From: CAYOXD01 sp964407825
GTDB taxonomy: Bacteria > Desulfobacterota > Desulfobacteria > Desulfobacterales > JAFDDL01
DNA length: 57,320 bases
Direction: 5' to 3'
Assembly (NCBI GenBank): GCA_964407825.1
Contig: CAYOXD010000006.1
Location: 1-57,320 of the forward strand
Position numbers and translations under genes: made by a program
The notes under the pieces: model-generated
Told to the model about the DNA's origin: nothing
Databases searched by the model: none
What the model saw: only the letters and a program-made list of their open reading frames with translations
Shown here: piece after piece, positions 16,116-25,361 of the stretch
Layout of the letters: each line of letters opens with the position of its first letter
Position numbering within the stretch: the first letter of the stretch is position 1

Positions 16116-17810
16116 GTGCAGACGCTTGCAAACCGGACCGTGAATGCCAAGACCGTCGCAGGGCTTGCCGGATTTTTACTGATCCTCCTTCTGGCCTACA
16201 CCTGGGCGCAACCGTTCCGGGACATCTACGGTCTCGAGGCCCGCACCGCCCTCATGGGCCGGGAGATGCTCGAGGGCGGACTGAGCCTCATTCCAACAGC
16301 CCTGGGACACCCCTACCCGGATTACCCGCCCCTGTATTTCTGGCTCGAAACGCTTTTTTCCATGTTCCAGGGCCATGTCAGCGCCTTGACCGCCTCACTT
16401 CCCAGCGCCCTGTCAGCCGTGGCCCTGGTGGCCCTGACCTTCCTACTGGGCCGCCGCCTGGGAAAGGCCACCGGTTGGCTCTCCGCCCTGATCCTGGCCA
16501 GCATGCCGTCCTTCTGGCTGGCAGCGGGCAGAGCGTCCATCGATATGCTCCTGGCCCTCAATGTGACGGCCGCCCTCTGTTTTCTCATTCTCAGGGACCA
16601 GCGCGAAAGCGGTCAGGGGGGGGGCTGGCTGGCGGCATCCGCCTTCTTCATGGTGCTGGCCTATCTGACCAAGGGCCCCATCGGCATCGTCCTTCCAGGC
16701 GTGGCATGGGGCGGATATCTTCTCTGGGAGCGACGCTGGAAGGCGCTTTTCGGCTTCAGTCTATTCGTGGCTCTGGTGGGAATCGTCTGCCTCGGCATGG
16801 AATGGGCCACCGTGTATCGGACCGGCGGCACCCGACTGGTGGAGAAGGTCATCCACATGCAGGTGACCGGACGGCTCGGGGAAAAGAGCAACCACCCGTT
16901 TTTCTACTACGGCCTTTGCCTCCTGGAGATGGGGGGGCTCTGGTGGATCCTGATCGCAGCGGCCGCCCTGCGGCAGAAACAAGGAACCCGGTCTGCCGAT
17001 CCAGGCCCTCCCTCGATTCGCGAATGGGTGCGCGGCCACGCCCCCATCCGCCAGGCAGGGGCCTGGGTCATCGGCATACTGGCCGTCTTCACCCTCGCCA
17101 GTACCAAGAAGGCACGGTATATTCTGCCCCTCTATCCGGCCCTTGCCGTTTTACTCGGCTCATGGATCGTACGGCTTCAGGAAGGGCGCCGCCTGCCCGC
17201 ATCCCCCCGCTGGGAAAAAAGCCTCCTTGTCGTCACGGCCGGCCTGGTGCTGCTCAGTGTGGTATTTTGCCTCTTTTTCCCCCAATGGGTATTCGTGCCC
17301 CATTGGGCCCTCTTGCTCTGGATGGCGGCCGCCGCCGCGGGCGGATGGGGGATATCGAAACGGCTGACTTCCCGGTGGCAACCCGTCGGCGCGGTCCTGC
17401 TCCTTCTCTTTACGGCCCTTGTCGGGGTCAATCTCCTGGTAACGCCGGCGCTCTCCCGCAGGGCTTCGGGCCGGGCGTTCGTCCAAGCCGCCGAGGCGCG
17501 GGTCGATCCCCGACTTCCTGTGGTGCTCTATGGCATCGGACGGGACGGCGACGGGGTGAAATATGCCCTCCACAGCAGTCGACGCCCCTCCTCCCTCCGC
17601 TTTGTCAACAACGCGGACGCATTGGCCACGATGACGCCCCCCTTTCTTTTCGTGATGGAAGCCCGGGGCCAGGGCGGCCTGCCCGCACCGCTGGCCTCTA
17701 AGCGCTGCCATCTGGTGGCCAAGGGCCACCTTCGCTCCCATCACCTGGTCGCCTACCGGGTGGACCGGCAAGGTCCCCCCATGGACGGACAGAAAAAGGA
17801 AATCCGATGA
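16116..17810 (+). CDS. arnT: ArnT-like lipid A Ara4N glycosyltransferase
   Basis: Polytopic GT-C (PMT/family 39) glycosyltransferase, expected to move Ara4N from the undecaprenyl carrier to lipid A on the periplasmic face of the inner membrane. The 564-residue product starts at a GTG 17 bases after arnD, with GGGAGCC before it. The first periplasmic loop, DIYGLEARTALMGREML, holds the acidic residue typical of GT-C enzymes, followed by YPDYPPLYFWLE. About eleven hydrophobic segments are visible, then a periplasmic C-terminal domain of about 110 residues. Sequence likeness to enterobacterial ArnT is weaker than for ArnA-D, so the specific substrate rests mainly on operon position. Confidence 0.84.
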   Translation: MQTLANRTVNAKTVAGLAGFLLILLLAYTWAQPFRDIYGLEARTALMGREMLEGGLSLIPTALGHPYPDYPPLYFWLETLFSMFQGHVSALTASLPSALSAVALVALTFLLGRRLGKATGWLSALILASMPSFWLAAGRASIDMLLALNVTAALCFLILRDQRESGQGGGWLAASAFFMVLAYLTKGPIGIVLPGVAWGGYLLWERRWKALFGFSLFVALVGIVCLGMEWATVYRTGGTRLVEKVIHMQVTGRLGEKSNHPFFYYGLCLLEMGGLWWILIAAAALRQKQGTRSADPGPPSIREWVRGHAPIRQAGAWVIGILAVFTLASTKKARYILPLYPALAVLLGSWIVRLQEGRRLPASPRWEKSLLVVTAGLVLLSVVFCLFFPQWVFVPHWALLLWMAAAAAGGWGISKRLTSRWQPVGAVLLLLFTALVGVNLLVTPALSRRASGRAFVQAAEARVDPRLPVVLYGIGRDGDGVKYALHSSRRPSSLRFVNNADALATMTPPFLFVMEARGQGGLPAPLASKRCHLVAKGHLRSHHLVAYRVDRQGPPMDGQKKEIR

Positions 17811-18178
17811 ACCGGTACCTGCCCCTTATCGTTTTCGGTGTCCTGCTCAATGCTGCGGCTCAGCTCGCCCTCAAGCAGGGGATGCGCGAAATCGGCTATT
17901 TCGCCTTCAGAATGGAAAACTGCGGCCGGATCCTCCTTGCCGTGGCCGCCAACCCCTATATTCTGGCCGGTCTGACCTGCTATGTGGTCAGCGTGGGGGT
18001 CTGGCTTCTGGTGCTCTCCAGGGTTGAGGTCAGCTATGCCTATCCGCTGCTGTCCATCGGCTACATCGTCACCGCCTTTGCCGGCCGGATCTTTTTCCAG
18101 GAATCCATTGATCTATCTCGGTGGACGGGCATAGTGGTAATCTGTCTGGGAGTGTGGCTCGTCACTCGGTCCGTGTAA
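17807..18178 (+). CDS. SMR/EamA-like flippase subunit (ArnE/ArnF-type)
   Basis: Small inner-membrane protein of 123 residues with four hydrophobic helices, of the EmrE/ArnE/ArnF superfamily. YPLLSIGYIVTAFAGRIFF near residue 80 and the ending TGIVVICLGVWLVTRS match this family. The ATG overlaps the arnT stop as ATGA, so it belongs to the arn operon and probably flips undecaprenyl-phosphate-Ara4N to the periplasm. Enterobacteria use two genes, arnE and arnF; only one is seen here, so a homodimer is likely if it does the same job. Confidence 0.82.
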   Translation: MNRYLPLIVFGVLLNAAAQLALKQGMREIGYFAFRMENCGRILLAVAANPYILAGLTCYVVSVGVWLLVLSRVEVSYAYPLLSIGYIVTAFAGRIFFQESIDLSRWTGIVVICLGVWLVTRSV

Positions 18179-18185
18179 CCGATTT

Positions 18186-18227
18186 CGGTCGTGGGGCAGA
18201 GCGCACGCATGCCCCGCCCCACGACCG
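18186..18227 (+). terminator. terminator-like hairpin after the arn operon
   Basis: CGGTCGTGGGGC (18186-18197) pairs perfectly with GCCCCACGACCG (18216-18227), a 12-base-pair stem with an 18-base loop, 8 bases after the last arn gene. The following GCTTCTTG is only weakly T-rich. Confidence 0.6.
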
Positions 18228-18232
18228 GCTTC

Positions 18233-18260
18233 TTGACTGCAGGATGCAAATGCATATGAT
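18233..18260 (+). promoter_or_regulatory. candidate promoter of trkH-trkA
   Basis: TTGACT, a 16-base spacer and TATGAT (five of six matches at both boxes) stand directly after the arn terminator and about 60 bases before trkH. Confidence 0.55.
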
Positions 18261-18320
18261 GCACGATGAAATAAGTCCCGAAGAACCTCCTGAACGATAT
18301 CTGAATCCGGGGCGCAGATC

Positions 18321-19688
18321 ATGACGTTACAAAAACGGATACTGAAGACCCACCCGGCGAACCTCGTGCTGCTCAGCTTCCTGCTGCTCATCACGGTGGG
18401 CACCCTGCTGCTCAAACTGCCCATCTCCACCCGGACCGGCCATATCCCCTTTGTGGACGCGCTGTTCACGGCCACCTCGGCCGTGTGCGTCACGGGGCTC
18501 GTGGTGGTGGATACGGGCACCTATTTCACCCTCTTCGGTCAGTGTGTGATCCTCGGGCTCATCCAAATCGGTGGACTCGGTGTAATGACCATTTCCGTGG
18601 CCCTCTTCCAGTGGATCGGCCGAAGCGTTTCATTCCGGCAGCGGATGATCATGCAGGACCTTTTCGCCCATACCCCCCGGGAGGATATATTCGGGTTGGT
18701 CAAGAGCATCATTTTCTTCACCCTTGGCGCCGAAATCGTGGGCGCCCTGTTGCTGACCCTTCACTGGTACGGAAAGCTTCCCCTTCTCAAGGCGCTCTAT
18801 GCGGCGGTCTTTCATTCGGTTTCCGCCTTTTGCAACGCCGGGTTCTCCCTTTACTCGGACAGCATGGTGCGCTATAGCGACAGCTATCTGCTCAACCTGA
18901 CCCTATGCGCCCTGATCGTGTTGGGCGGCATTGGTTTTCCGGTTCTCTATGACCTTCAGTCATGGTTCGCGATGCGAAAACAAAAACGGATCCGCCTCTC
19001 GGTGCATACCAAGACCGTCCTGGTAACCACCCTGATCCTGATCGTTTTCGGGACGCTGATGTTTGCCTTCCTGGAACATCAGACCCTGGAGGCACCGCAG
19101 CCTCTGGCACACCGCATCCTGACTCCGCTGTTTCAATCCATCACCTGCCGCACCGCCGGATTCAACACGGTGGATATTTCCCACCTCAAGGACGCCACCC
19201 TGGCCATGATGATCTTCCTGATGTTTTTTGGCGCCTCCCCGGGATCCTGCGGCGGTGGGGTCAAAACCACCACCCTGGCGATTCTGGCGGCCTTCACCTT
19301 GAGCCGGGTGCGCAGAAAGCGACGCGTCACCCTGTTCAGAAAGAGCATTCCCACCGAAACGGTAACCCGCAGCGTGTCCCTCGTTCTTATTTCCGTGGCC
19401 ATCATCGGTCTGATGCTGTTCCTGATCCTGGTGGGGGCCGCCACCGGGCACACGAAGGCAATCCCACGGGAATCCTTTCTTGCATATTTGTTTGAAACGG
19501 TGTCGGCATTCGGAACCGTGGGCCTGTCCATGGGAGTGACCCCGGTGCTTGGCACCTGGGGCAAGTGCTGCATCACCCTGATGATGATCATCGGACGAGT
19601 GGGAGTGCTTACATTTTCCTACATCATCGCCGGTGCGGGTACAGCCAACGGCGTCGAGTACTCGGAAGAGAACCTGATGGTCGGATAA
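18321..19688 (+). CDS. trkH: TrkH/KtrB-type potassium uptake channel subunit
   Basis: Inner-membrane K+ (or Na+-coupled K+) channel of 455 residues. The four selectivity-filter repeats of the Trk/Ktr superfamily are all visible with their glycines: TSAVCVTGL near 53, VSAFCNAGFS near 174, TCRTAGFN near 275 and VSAFGTVGLS near 394. The intramembrane-loop stretch is GASPGSCGGGVKTTTLAILA near 305. Length and pattern are closer to KtrB than to the longer enterobacterial TrkH. It pairs with the gated regulator gene 13 bases downstream. Confidence 0.94.
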   Translation: MTLQKRILKTHPANLVLLSFLLLITVGTLLLKLPISTRTGHIPFVDALFTATSAVCVTGLVVVDTGTYFTLFGQCVILGLIQIGGLGVMTISVALFQWIGRSVSFRQRMIMQDLFAHTPREDIFGLVKSIIFFTLGAEIVGALLLTLHWYGKLPLLKALYAAVFHSVSAFCNAGFSLYSDSMVRYSDSYLLNLTLCALIVLGGIGFPVLYDLQSWFAMRKQKRIRLSVHTKTVLVTTLILIVFGTLMFAFLEHQTLEAPQPLAHRILTPLFQSITCRTAGFNTVDISHLKDATLAMMIFLMFFGASPGSCGGGVKTTTLAILAAFTLSRVRRKRRVTLFRKSIPTETVTRSVSLVLISVAIIGLMLFLILVGAATGHTKAIPRESFLAYLFETVSAFGTVGLSMGVTPVLGTWGKCCITLMMIIGRVGVLTFSYIIAGAGTANGVEYSEENLMVG

Positions 19689-19701
19689 GTGGAGAGAGAA
19701 C

Positions 19702-20358
19702 ATGAAACGGTTTGCAGTCATAGGACTTGGCAATTTCGGCTTCCACGCAGCCAAGGCCCTCTTCGAAGATGGAAATGAGGTGGTTGCCATCGACCGGGAG
19801 AAGCCCCGGGTTCAGGCAGTGGATCCGCACACCAACGAGGCGGTGGTACTGGACGCCACGGATAAGGAGGCGCTCAAATCCCTCGGGCTGGAAAGCATGG
19901 ATGCCGTCATCGTGTCCACCGGCACCAAGATCAGCACCAGCATCCTGATCTGCCTCTACCTGCAGGAGATCGGGGTTAAAAAAATCCTGGCCAAAGCCCT
20001 GGACGACGACCATGCCAAAATCCTCAACCGGGTGGGCGCCACCGAAATCATCCACCCGGAGCGGGACATGGCAATGCGCATCTCCAGGGGCCTTTCCAGA
20101 CCCAACGTAATGGATTTCATCCCCCTGGCAGAGGAATACGACCTGGTCCAGTTCGGCCCGCCGAGCGAATTCGTGGGCAAGAGCCTGAGGGATCTGAACC
20201 TGCGGGCCCTTTACAATGTGCACATCATCGCCATCAAGGAACTGGTCCCGGAAAATTTCATTCTGGTCCCGCCGGCGAGCTTTGTCATCAAGGACAGCGA
20301 TATCCTCATCATGCTGGGAAAATCCGAGGATATCAGACGGATCAAGGCCCTGAAATGA
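19702..20358 (+). CDS. trkA: TrkA/KtrA-type potassium channel regulatory subunit
   Basis: Cytoplasmic RCK protein that gates the K+ channel. 218 residues, one RCK_N plus one RCK_C domain as in KtrA (enterobacterial TrkA has two copies). RCK_N starts MKRFAVIGLGNFGFHAAKAL with the GxGxxG nucleotide site; VIAIDRE-like VVAIDREKPRVQAV follows, and DATDKEALKSLGLESMDAVI is typical. RCK_C covers about 135-218 (GKSLRDLNLRALYNVHIIAI, DSDILIMLGKSEDI). GAGAGAGAA precedes the ATG. Cotranscribed with trkH. Confidence 0.94.
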   Translation: MKRFAVIGLGNFGFHAAKALFEDGNEVVAIDREKPRVQAVDPHTNEAVVLDATDKEALKSLGLESMDAVIVSTGTKISTSILICLYLQEIGVKKILAKALDDDHAKILNRVGATEIIHPERDMAMRISRGLSRPNVMDFIPLAEEYDLVQFGPPSEFVGKSLRDLNLRALYNVHIIAIKELVPENFILVPPASFVIKDSDILIMLGKSEDIRRIKALK

Positions 20359-20398
20359 GCTCCGGGCGTCCTGCGACCTGAACCGCCCCAACCGGTCT

Positions 20399-21142
20399 TT
20401 AAGGATAGCCTGATTCGTTCTTGTTCAACTGCACCTCCATAACGCGCCATCCGCTGGAATAGTTGGATTGGTTCGAAAACACCACGCGCCCCTGTCCCTT
20501 ATAGAGGGCAACAGTCCTCACGCTGTCCCTTCCTCTGAAATTGAAGGGGATCCATGCCTTGCCGGTTTGGTAGGTCGTGGTGGCGGTGGGCGGGCCGACA
20601 AGGTCGTAGACCTCCTGCATGCTCATGCCCTTCTTTACCGTTGAGAGGGGATGATAGGCACCGCGCCTGACGACAGGGGCCTTGACCCTTTCAGTCCTGC
20701 GGGCCTCATTTCTCAAAGCGGCAAGCGAGACCATACCCCGCCTGTACTGTTCTGCCGAGCCTGCGCCACCGAGCTCTTCGAGCGCCTGGCCGGCGTATTT
20801 TTTCAGCTTCCAATGCCCGCCTTTGTCCGCGGCTTCCTTCAGGACATCGTGATAGCGTGCATTTCCGGATCTTCCCAGCGCCTTGGCGATCCAGGACATG
20901 GCATCCACATCATCACGGTCCGATTTTTTATAGTTTTCGAGCAGAACCTCTGCCATGGCATCCAGTACGGTCCGATCCCTATCCCCAGTGTTATAGACGC
21001 TCTCGGCGGCGTTTCTGATACTGATGGGGCCGCCGCTGGTCAGCATATCGATATAGCGTTGCTGCACGGCGTTCAGTGCGAAACCGGATGTCGAAAACAA
21101 CAGCGCCGCCATCATCAGGGTGAAGCTAATCAGCTTTTTCAT
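20399..21142 (-). CDS. secreted helical-repeat protein with BamE/SmpA-like C-terminus
   Basis: Exported protein of 247 residues from the ATG at 21142, which has GGGAGGT before it; longer readings overlap the exporter gene upstream and are not supported. Signal peptide MKKLISFTLMMAALLFSTSGFA. Residues about 28-150 look like short paired helices of the HEAT type (AAESVYNTGDRDRTVLDAMA, KYAGQALEELGG). Residues about 165-247 resemble the BamE/SmpA fold: VKKGMSMQEVYDLVGPPTAT matches its G-M-s-x-x-E-V-x-x-LG-x-P pattern. No lipobox Cys is present, so it is probably periplasmic. The exact role is unknown; it follows the YbhGFSR-like operon at 95 bases and is convergent with trkA. Confidence 0.75.
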   Translation of the reverse strand: MKKLISFTLMMAALLFSTSGFALNAVQQRYIDMLTSGGPISIRNAAESVYNTGDRDRTVLDAMAEVLLENYKKSDRDDVDAMSWIAKALGRSGNARYHDVLKEAADKGGHWKLKKYAGQALEELGGAGSAEQYRRGMVSLAALRNEARRTERVKAPVVRRGAYHPLSTVKKGMSMQEVYDLVGPPTATTTYQTGKAWIPFNFRGRDSVRTVALYKGQGRVVFSNQSNYSSGWRVMEVQLNKNESGYP

Positions 21143-21237
21143 GGTCGCCACCTCCCTGTAGTGAAAATAAACCTGGATTGGTGAGTCTAATGTAAAACAA
21201 TAAGAAGGATCGGTGCCCATGTCAAAGATCGCCAGCC

Positions 21238-22359
21238 TCACTGGGACCGGTGGCGGAACATCCAGCCGGCCAGCGGCAGCATGAGTCCCGCCATAAGCAG
21301 CATAGGCCAGAGTTGGGGCCAGATGGTGGCCGTATCGGCACCCTGGAGAAAAATTTCCCGAAGCGCGATGACGATATAGCGCATGGGATTGACCAGATCC
21401 GCCGTCTGGAGCCAGGCGGGCATGTTTTCGATGGGGGTGGCAAACCCGGACAGGATAACAGACGGCATGATGAACACAAAGGAGCCCAGAAGCCCCTGCT
21501 GCATGGTCATGGACAGGGAGGAGACCAGAAGCCCCACGCCCACGATGGCGGTGATGAAACACAAGAGGGCCAGCACCAGGGCCGGGAGGGTCCCCCGGAA
21601 GGGCACGTGGAACCAGTAAATCGCGCCCGCCGAAAAGACGAGGGCATCCGCCAGCCCGAAGAACATGCCGGGAATGGATTTTCCCACGAGGATCTCCCCC
21701 GGCGTAAAGGGCGCCACCAGAAGCTGATCAAAGGTTCCGAACTCCCGCTCCCGGGCCACCGAGAGGCTGGTGAGGATCATCACCACCACCATGCTGATGA
21801 TGCCCCCCAGGGCAGACACGATAAACCAGCGGCTTTGAAGGTTGTCGTTGTACCAGGCCCTCTCCACGAGACGCACCCCTGCCTCGCCCTGGCCCGCGAT
21901 CCCCTCCTTCACCAGGTCCCGATTGAACTGATCGACGATGGTGGCTACATACCCCATGGCGAGGAGGGCCACATTGGGGTTCCGGCCATCCGCGATGACC
22001 TGGACCGTGGCGGAGGCCCCCGCTCGAAGACGGCGGTCGAACTGCCGGCCCACGTGGATCACGAGTCGTGCCTGCTGGCTGTCGATCACCGCCGGTATCT
22101 CCCGAACGCTCAACAGGGTCCGGGTCCGCTCGAAACATTCGGAGCCCTCGACCCGTGACAGAAGCTGACGGGACAGGACCCCGCGGGACTCATCGAGCAC
22201 CGCGTAGCGCACATTCTTCAAATCATAGGTCGCGGCATATCCGAAAACAAAAAACTGGATGAGCGGCGGTCCGATGATGACAAAGCGGCTCTTGGGGTCC
22301 TTCAGGACCATGACGAACTCCTTTATCACCAGTGCCAGTGTGCGACGCAGCGATTCCAT
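21238..22359 (-). CDS. ABC-2 exporter permease (YbhR-like)
   Basis: Inner-membrane permease of an ABC-2 exporter, 373 residues. An N-terminal helix (FVIIGPPLIQFFVFGYAATY) is followed by a large periplasmic domain (about 50-180) and a group of five C-terminal helices. The SLSVAREREFGTFDQLLVAPFTPGEIL segment, quoted here in part as AREREFGTFDQLLVAP, is the conserved cytoplasmic coupling region of the YbhS/YbhR/YhhJ family. It starts immediately after the stop of the other permease gene, so the two probably form a heterodimer. Last gene of the exporter operon. Confidence 0.88.
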   Translation of the reverse strand: MESLRRTLALVIKEFVMVLKDPKSRFVIIGPPLIQFFVFGYAATYDLKNVRYAVLDESRGVLSRQLLSRVEGSECFERTRTLLSVREIPAVIDSQQARLVIHVGRQFDRRLRAGASATVQVIADGRNPNVALLAMGYVATIVDQFNRDLVKEGIAGQGEAGVRLVERAWYNDNLQSRWFIVSALGGIISMVVVMILTSLSVAREREFGTFDQLLVAPFTPGEILVGKSIPGMFFGLADALVFSAGAIYWFHVPFRGTLPALVLALLCFITAIVGVGLLVSSLSMTMQQGLLGSFVFIMPSVILSGFATPIENMPAWLQTADLVNPMRYIVIALREIFLQGADTATIWPQLWPMLLMAGLMLPLAGWMFRHRSQ

Positions 22360-23493
22360 TTATCCCTCCAGGCGCTTGGTGATCTTGCGGAAGGCAAGGC
22401 CGATAAAAAAAACCGCCATCAGGGTCAGCACCAGGGCGTTGGGCAACAGCACCGGCCAGATATCCCCGGCCATGAAAAGGGTGTGGCTGATGGTCACGAA
22501 GTACCGCGCCGGGACCAGGTGGCTGATGATCTGGATGAACCGGGGGGTGCTCTCCAGGTCAAACAGAAGCCCGGACAGAAAAAAGGCCGGCAAAAACCCT
22601 GCCACGATGGAAATCTGGGCCGCCACGAACTGCACTCGGATGGCGGCCGACAGCAGCAGCCCGAACCCCAGGGAAGCCAGGAGGAAAAGCGAGCTCAAGA
22701 GGGCCAGCGCCCAGAAGGAACCCCGAAGGGGCACCTGAAACACCGTGACGGCCACCAGCACGGACAGGCCCATGCCCATCATGCCAAGGACGTAGTAGGG
22801 CAACACCTTGCTCAGAAGAAGCTCCATCCGGCGAAGGGGGGTCACCAGCAGCGCCTCCATGGTGCCGCGCTCCCACTCCCGGGCCACCACCAGGGCCGTC
22901 AGGAGAATGCCGATCAGGGTCATGATCAGGGTGATGAGCCCCGGCACCATGAAGTTCCGGCTCTCGGCCGTCTCGTTGAACCAGATGCGCTGGGCCACAC
23001 TTACAACGGGTCCTGGAACCGCCTCGCCCTGGGCCAGAAGCTGCTCGCGCCATATCCCGATCACGCCCTGAGCGTACCCCTCGATCAGCCGGGCGCGATT
23101 GGCGTCGATGCCGTTGACGATCAGCTGGACAGGCGCCTGTCGGCCCTGACGCAGACGGGACGAAAAATCGGACTGCACATGGACGATGCCGTCGATGCGG
23201 CGGTTGCGAAGAAGGTCCACGGCCTCGGCCATGGATTTCAGATGACGGGTTTCGAAATAGCGTGAGAGATCGAAATGGGCCGCCAACTCCCGGGCCGCGC
23301 TCCCGGAGTCGTCGATGACGATGGCGATGGGCACGTGTTCGGCGTCCAGAGTGACCCCGTAACCGAAGATAAAGAGCAGGACCAGGGGCATCACGATGGC
23401 AAGCGCGATGCTGCTGGGGTCCCTCAGGAGCTGGAGCACTTCCTTTCGAAGGACGCCCCGCATGCGCATGAAAAAGAGGGCTTTCGGCGTCAT
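22360..23493 (-). CDS. ABC-2 exporter permease (YbhS-like)
   Basis: Partner permease of 377 residues with the same layout: helix 1 LAIVMPLVLLFIFGYGVTLD, periplasmic domain to about 185, then five helices. The coupling motif is AREWERGTMEALLVTP. The start ATG overlaps the stop of the ATPase gene by 4 bases. Order ATPase-permease-permease after a membrane-fusion protein matches ybhG-F-S-R of Escherichia coli, which exports drugs such as chloramphenicol and cefoperazone; the substrate here is unknown. Confidence 0.88.
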   Translation of the reverse strand: MTPKALFFMRMRGVLRKEVLQLLRDPSSIALAIVMPLVLLFIFGYGVTLDAEHVPIAIVIDDSGSAARELAAHFDLSRYFETRHLKSMAEAVDLLRNRRIDGIVHVQSDFSSRLRQGRQAPVQLIVNGIDANRARLIEGYAQGVIGIWREQLLAQGEAVPGPVVSVAQRIWFNETAESRNFMVPGLITLIMTLIGILLTALVVAREWERGTMEALLVTPLRRMELLLSKVLPYYVLGMMGMGLSVLVAVTVFQVPLRGSFWALALLSSLFLLASLGFGLLLSAAIRVQFVAAQISIVAGFLPAFFLSGLLFDLESTPRFIQIISHLVPARYFVTISHTLFMAGDIWPVLLPNALVLTLMAVFFIGLAFRKITKRLEG

Positions 23494-25325
23494 TTTTCCT
23501 CCTGCCGTCCCCCCGGCGGCGATCGATCCCGGGATGGCGGCGCGGCCCTGCCTTCGGCCAGAATGATAAAGGCGTCCTCGATGGTCGGCTGCCGGTTGTC
23601 TTCCGTAAGGGCCAGGGCCCGGATTTCAGGGGGCGTTCCCATGGCAAGGGGGGTCCCTTGGCTCATGATGAGCATCCGGTCGCAGTATTCGGCCTCTTCC
23701 ATGAAATGGGTCGTTACCACCACCGTCACCCCCGCTTCGGCAAACCCGTTGATCCGCAGCCAGAATTCACGCCTGGCAAAGGGATCCACACCCGAGGTGG
23801 GCTCATCCAGAAAGAGGATGTCCGGTTCGTGCAGAAGCGCGGCTGCCATGGCCAGACGCTGCTTATATCCGCCCGGCAAGCCGCCGGCGGCCCTGTTGCG
23901 CCACTTTCCGAGGCCGAATTCCTCGAAAACCCATTCCATCCGCTGCTGAAGCCGGGCTGCCCCGAGGCCGTAGGCTTTCCCGAAAAAGCGCAGATTTTCC
24001 AGGACGCTAAGCTGGCCGTAGAGCGAAAACTGCTGGGCCATATACCCCAGGCGGGATCGGGCCCTGGAGCCCGAGCGACGAAGATCGTGTCCCGCCACGC
24101 GGATCTCCCCCTCGCTGGCGGAGAGAAGCCCGCAGAGCATCCGGAAAGTCGTGCTCTTGCCGGCGCCGTTCGGACCGAGCAGGCCGAAAATTTCGCTGCG
24201 GTGCACCTCGAAGCTCAACGCCTTCACCGCTTCAAAATCACCGAAAAATTTCCGCACCCCCCGGGTCTGCACCACCACCGTTTCCTCCTGAAGCGGCTTC
24301 CGGGGCAACGCATCCTTCTCCATTGGCCGGAAGGGCCGCTCCTTCCGGGGAATCAGGCGCATAAAGGCATCCTCGAAGCTTGGCGGGGCCAGGGCGATAT
24401 CCACGGAAACCCCTTCGGGCAGGGCGTCAAGAACGCTTCGCCGGGGATCGCCGTCGCTCACCACCCGGACCCTGCTGGAGCGGATGGTGGCATCCACGAT
24501 GTGCGCCCTGCCAACGAGCCGGGTATATATCCCACGGGGCTTGACGCCTTTGGCGGGCGTCACCATCGCCACCTTCCCCGCCACCTGCTCCCTGAAGAAC
24601 TCGGGGTCGCCCTGATCCAGGATCCTGCCCTCGTGCAGGACCACCACGTGATGGCACCGCTCGGCCTCGTCGAGGTAGGCCGTGGAGAGAACCACCCCGA
24701 TGCCGTCCCGCTCCACCAGCTCGTAAACGATCTTCCACAGCTCCCGCCGGGAGACAGGATCCACGCCCACCGTCGGCTCGTCCAAGATCAGCATGCCGGG
24801 GGATTTGACCAGGGCACAGGCAAGCCCGAGCTTCTGTTTCATCCCGCCGGAGAGCGCGCCGGCCATCCTCCGGGTGAAGGGGGCAAGGCCGGTCATCTCC
24901 AGGAGCTGATGATACCGCTCCTTTCTTTCCGTATCCGGGACCCCCTGGAGATCGGCGTATAGATTCAGGTTCTCCCCCACGGTAAGGTCCTGATACAGGC
25001 CGAATTTCTGGGGCATGTACCCGATGCGGCTTTGAATCTCGATGGCGTGGGAAACGCTGTCCATGCCCAGGACCATTACGGTGCCGGCCGTTGGCATCAG
25101 AAGCCCCGCGGCGATGCGGATCAGGGTCGTCTTGCCGGCCCCGTCCGCCCCCACGAGTCCCGTGACCCGCCCCTTGCGGGCCTCCAGGGAAACATCCCGC
25201 AGCGCCTGAACCGCCGGCCTCTTCTTCGGCCGGAACTCCTTTTCGAGGTTCCGAACCGACAGCACTAGGTCCGCGGACGGCAAAGCAGGTGACGTCGGGC
25301 CGTTCGCCCTGGGGTCATGGTTCAT
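23490..25325 (-). CDS. double ABC ATPase of a drug exporter (YbhF-like)
   Basis: Cytoplasmic ATPase of 611 residues with two ABC domains in one chain. The first has GADGAGKTTL near residue 60, LSGGMKQKLGLACAL near 163 and LILDEPTVGVDPVSRRELW. The second has GPNGAGKSTTFRMLCGL near 386 and LDEPTSGVDPFARREFW; its signature is LPGGYKQRLAMAAALLHEP, where the Ser is replaced by Pro. As I recall, a changed second signature is also found in E. coli YbhF, so it is a family trait more than damage. The start ATG at 25325 has no clear ribosome site. It overlaps the next permease by 4 bases. Confidence 0.9.
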   Translation of the reverse strand: MNHDPRANGPTSPALPSADLVLSVRNLEKEFRPKKRPAVQALRDVSLEARKGRVTGLVGADGAGKTTLIRIAAGLLMPTAGTVMVLGMDSVSHAIEIQSRIGYMPQKFGLYQDLTVGENLNLYADLQGVPDTERKERYHQLLEMTGLAPFTRRMAGALSGGMKQKLGLACALVKSPGMLILDEPTVGVDPVSRRELWKIVYELVERDGIGVVLSTAYLDEAERCHHVVVLHEGRILDQGDPEFFREQVAGKVAMVTPAKGVKPRGIYTRLVGRAHIVDATIRSSRVRVVSDGDPRRSVLDALPEGVSVDIALAPPSFEDAFMRLIPRKERPFRPMEKDALPRKPLQEETVVVQTRGVRKFFGDFEAVKALSFEVHRSEIFGLLGPNGAGKSTTFRMLCGLLSASEGEIRVAGHDLRRSGSRARSRLGYMAQQFSLYGQLSVLENLRFFGKAYGLGAARLQQRMEWVFEEFGLGKWRNRAAGGLPGGYKQRLAMAAALLHEPDILFLDEPTSGVDPFARREFWLRINGFAEAGVTVVVTTHFMEEAEYCDRMLIMSQGTPLAMGTPPEIRALALTEDNRQPTIEDAFIILAEGRAAPPSRDRSPPGGRQEEK

Positions 25326-25361
25326 GGGAATCGAGAGGATCCGTGCAAGAAGGTGGTAAAG

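Noticed and set aside
23490..25325. Second ABC signature LPGG taken as inactivation of the exporter ATPase
   Set aside because: As I recall, E. coli YbhF also has a non-standard second signature, so it is probably a family feature.
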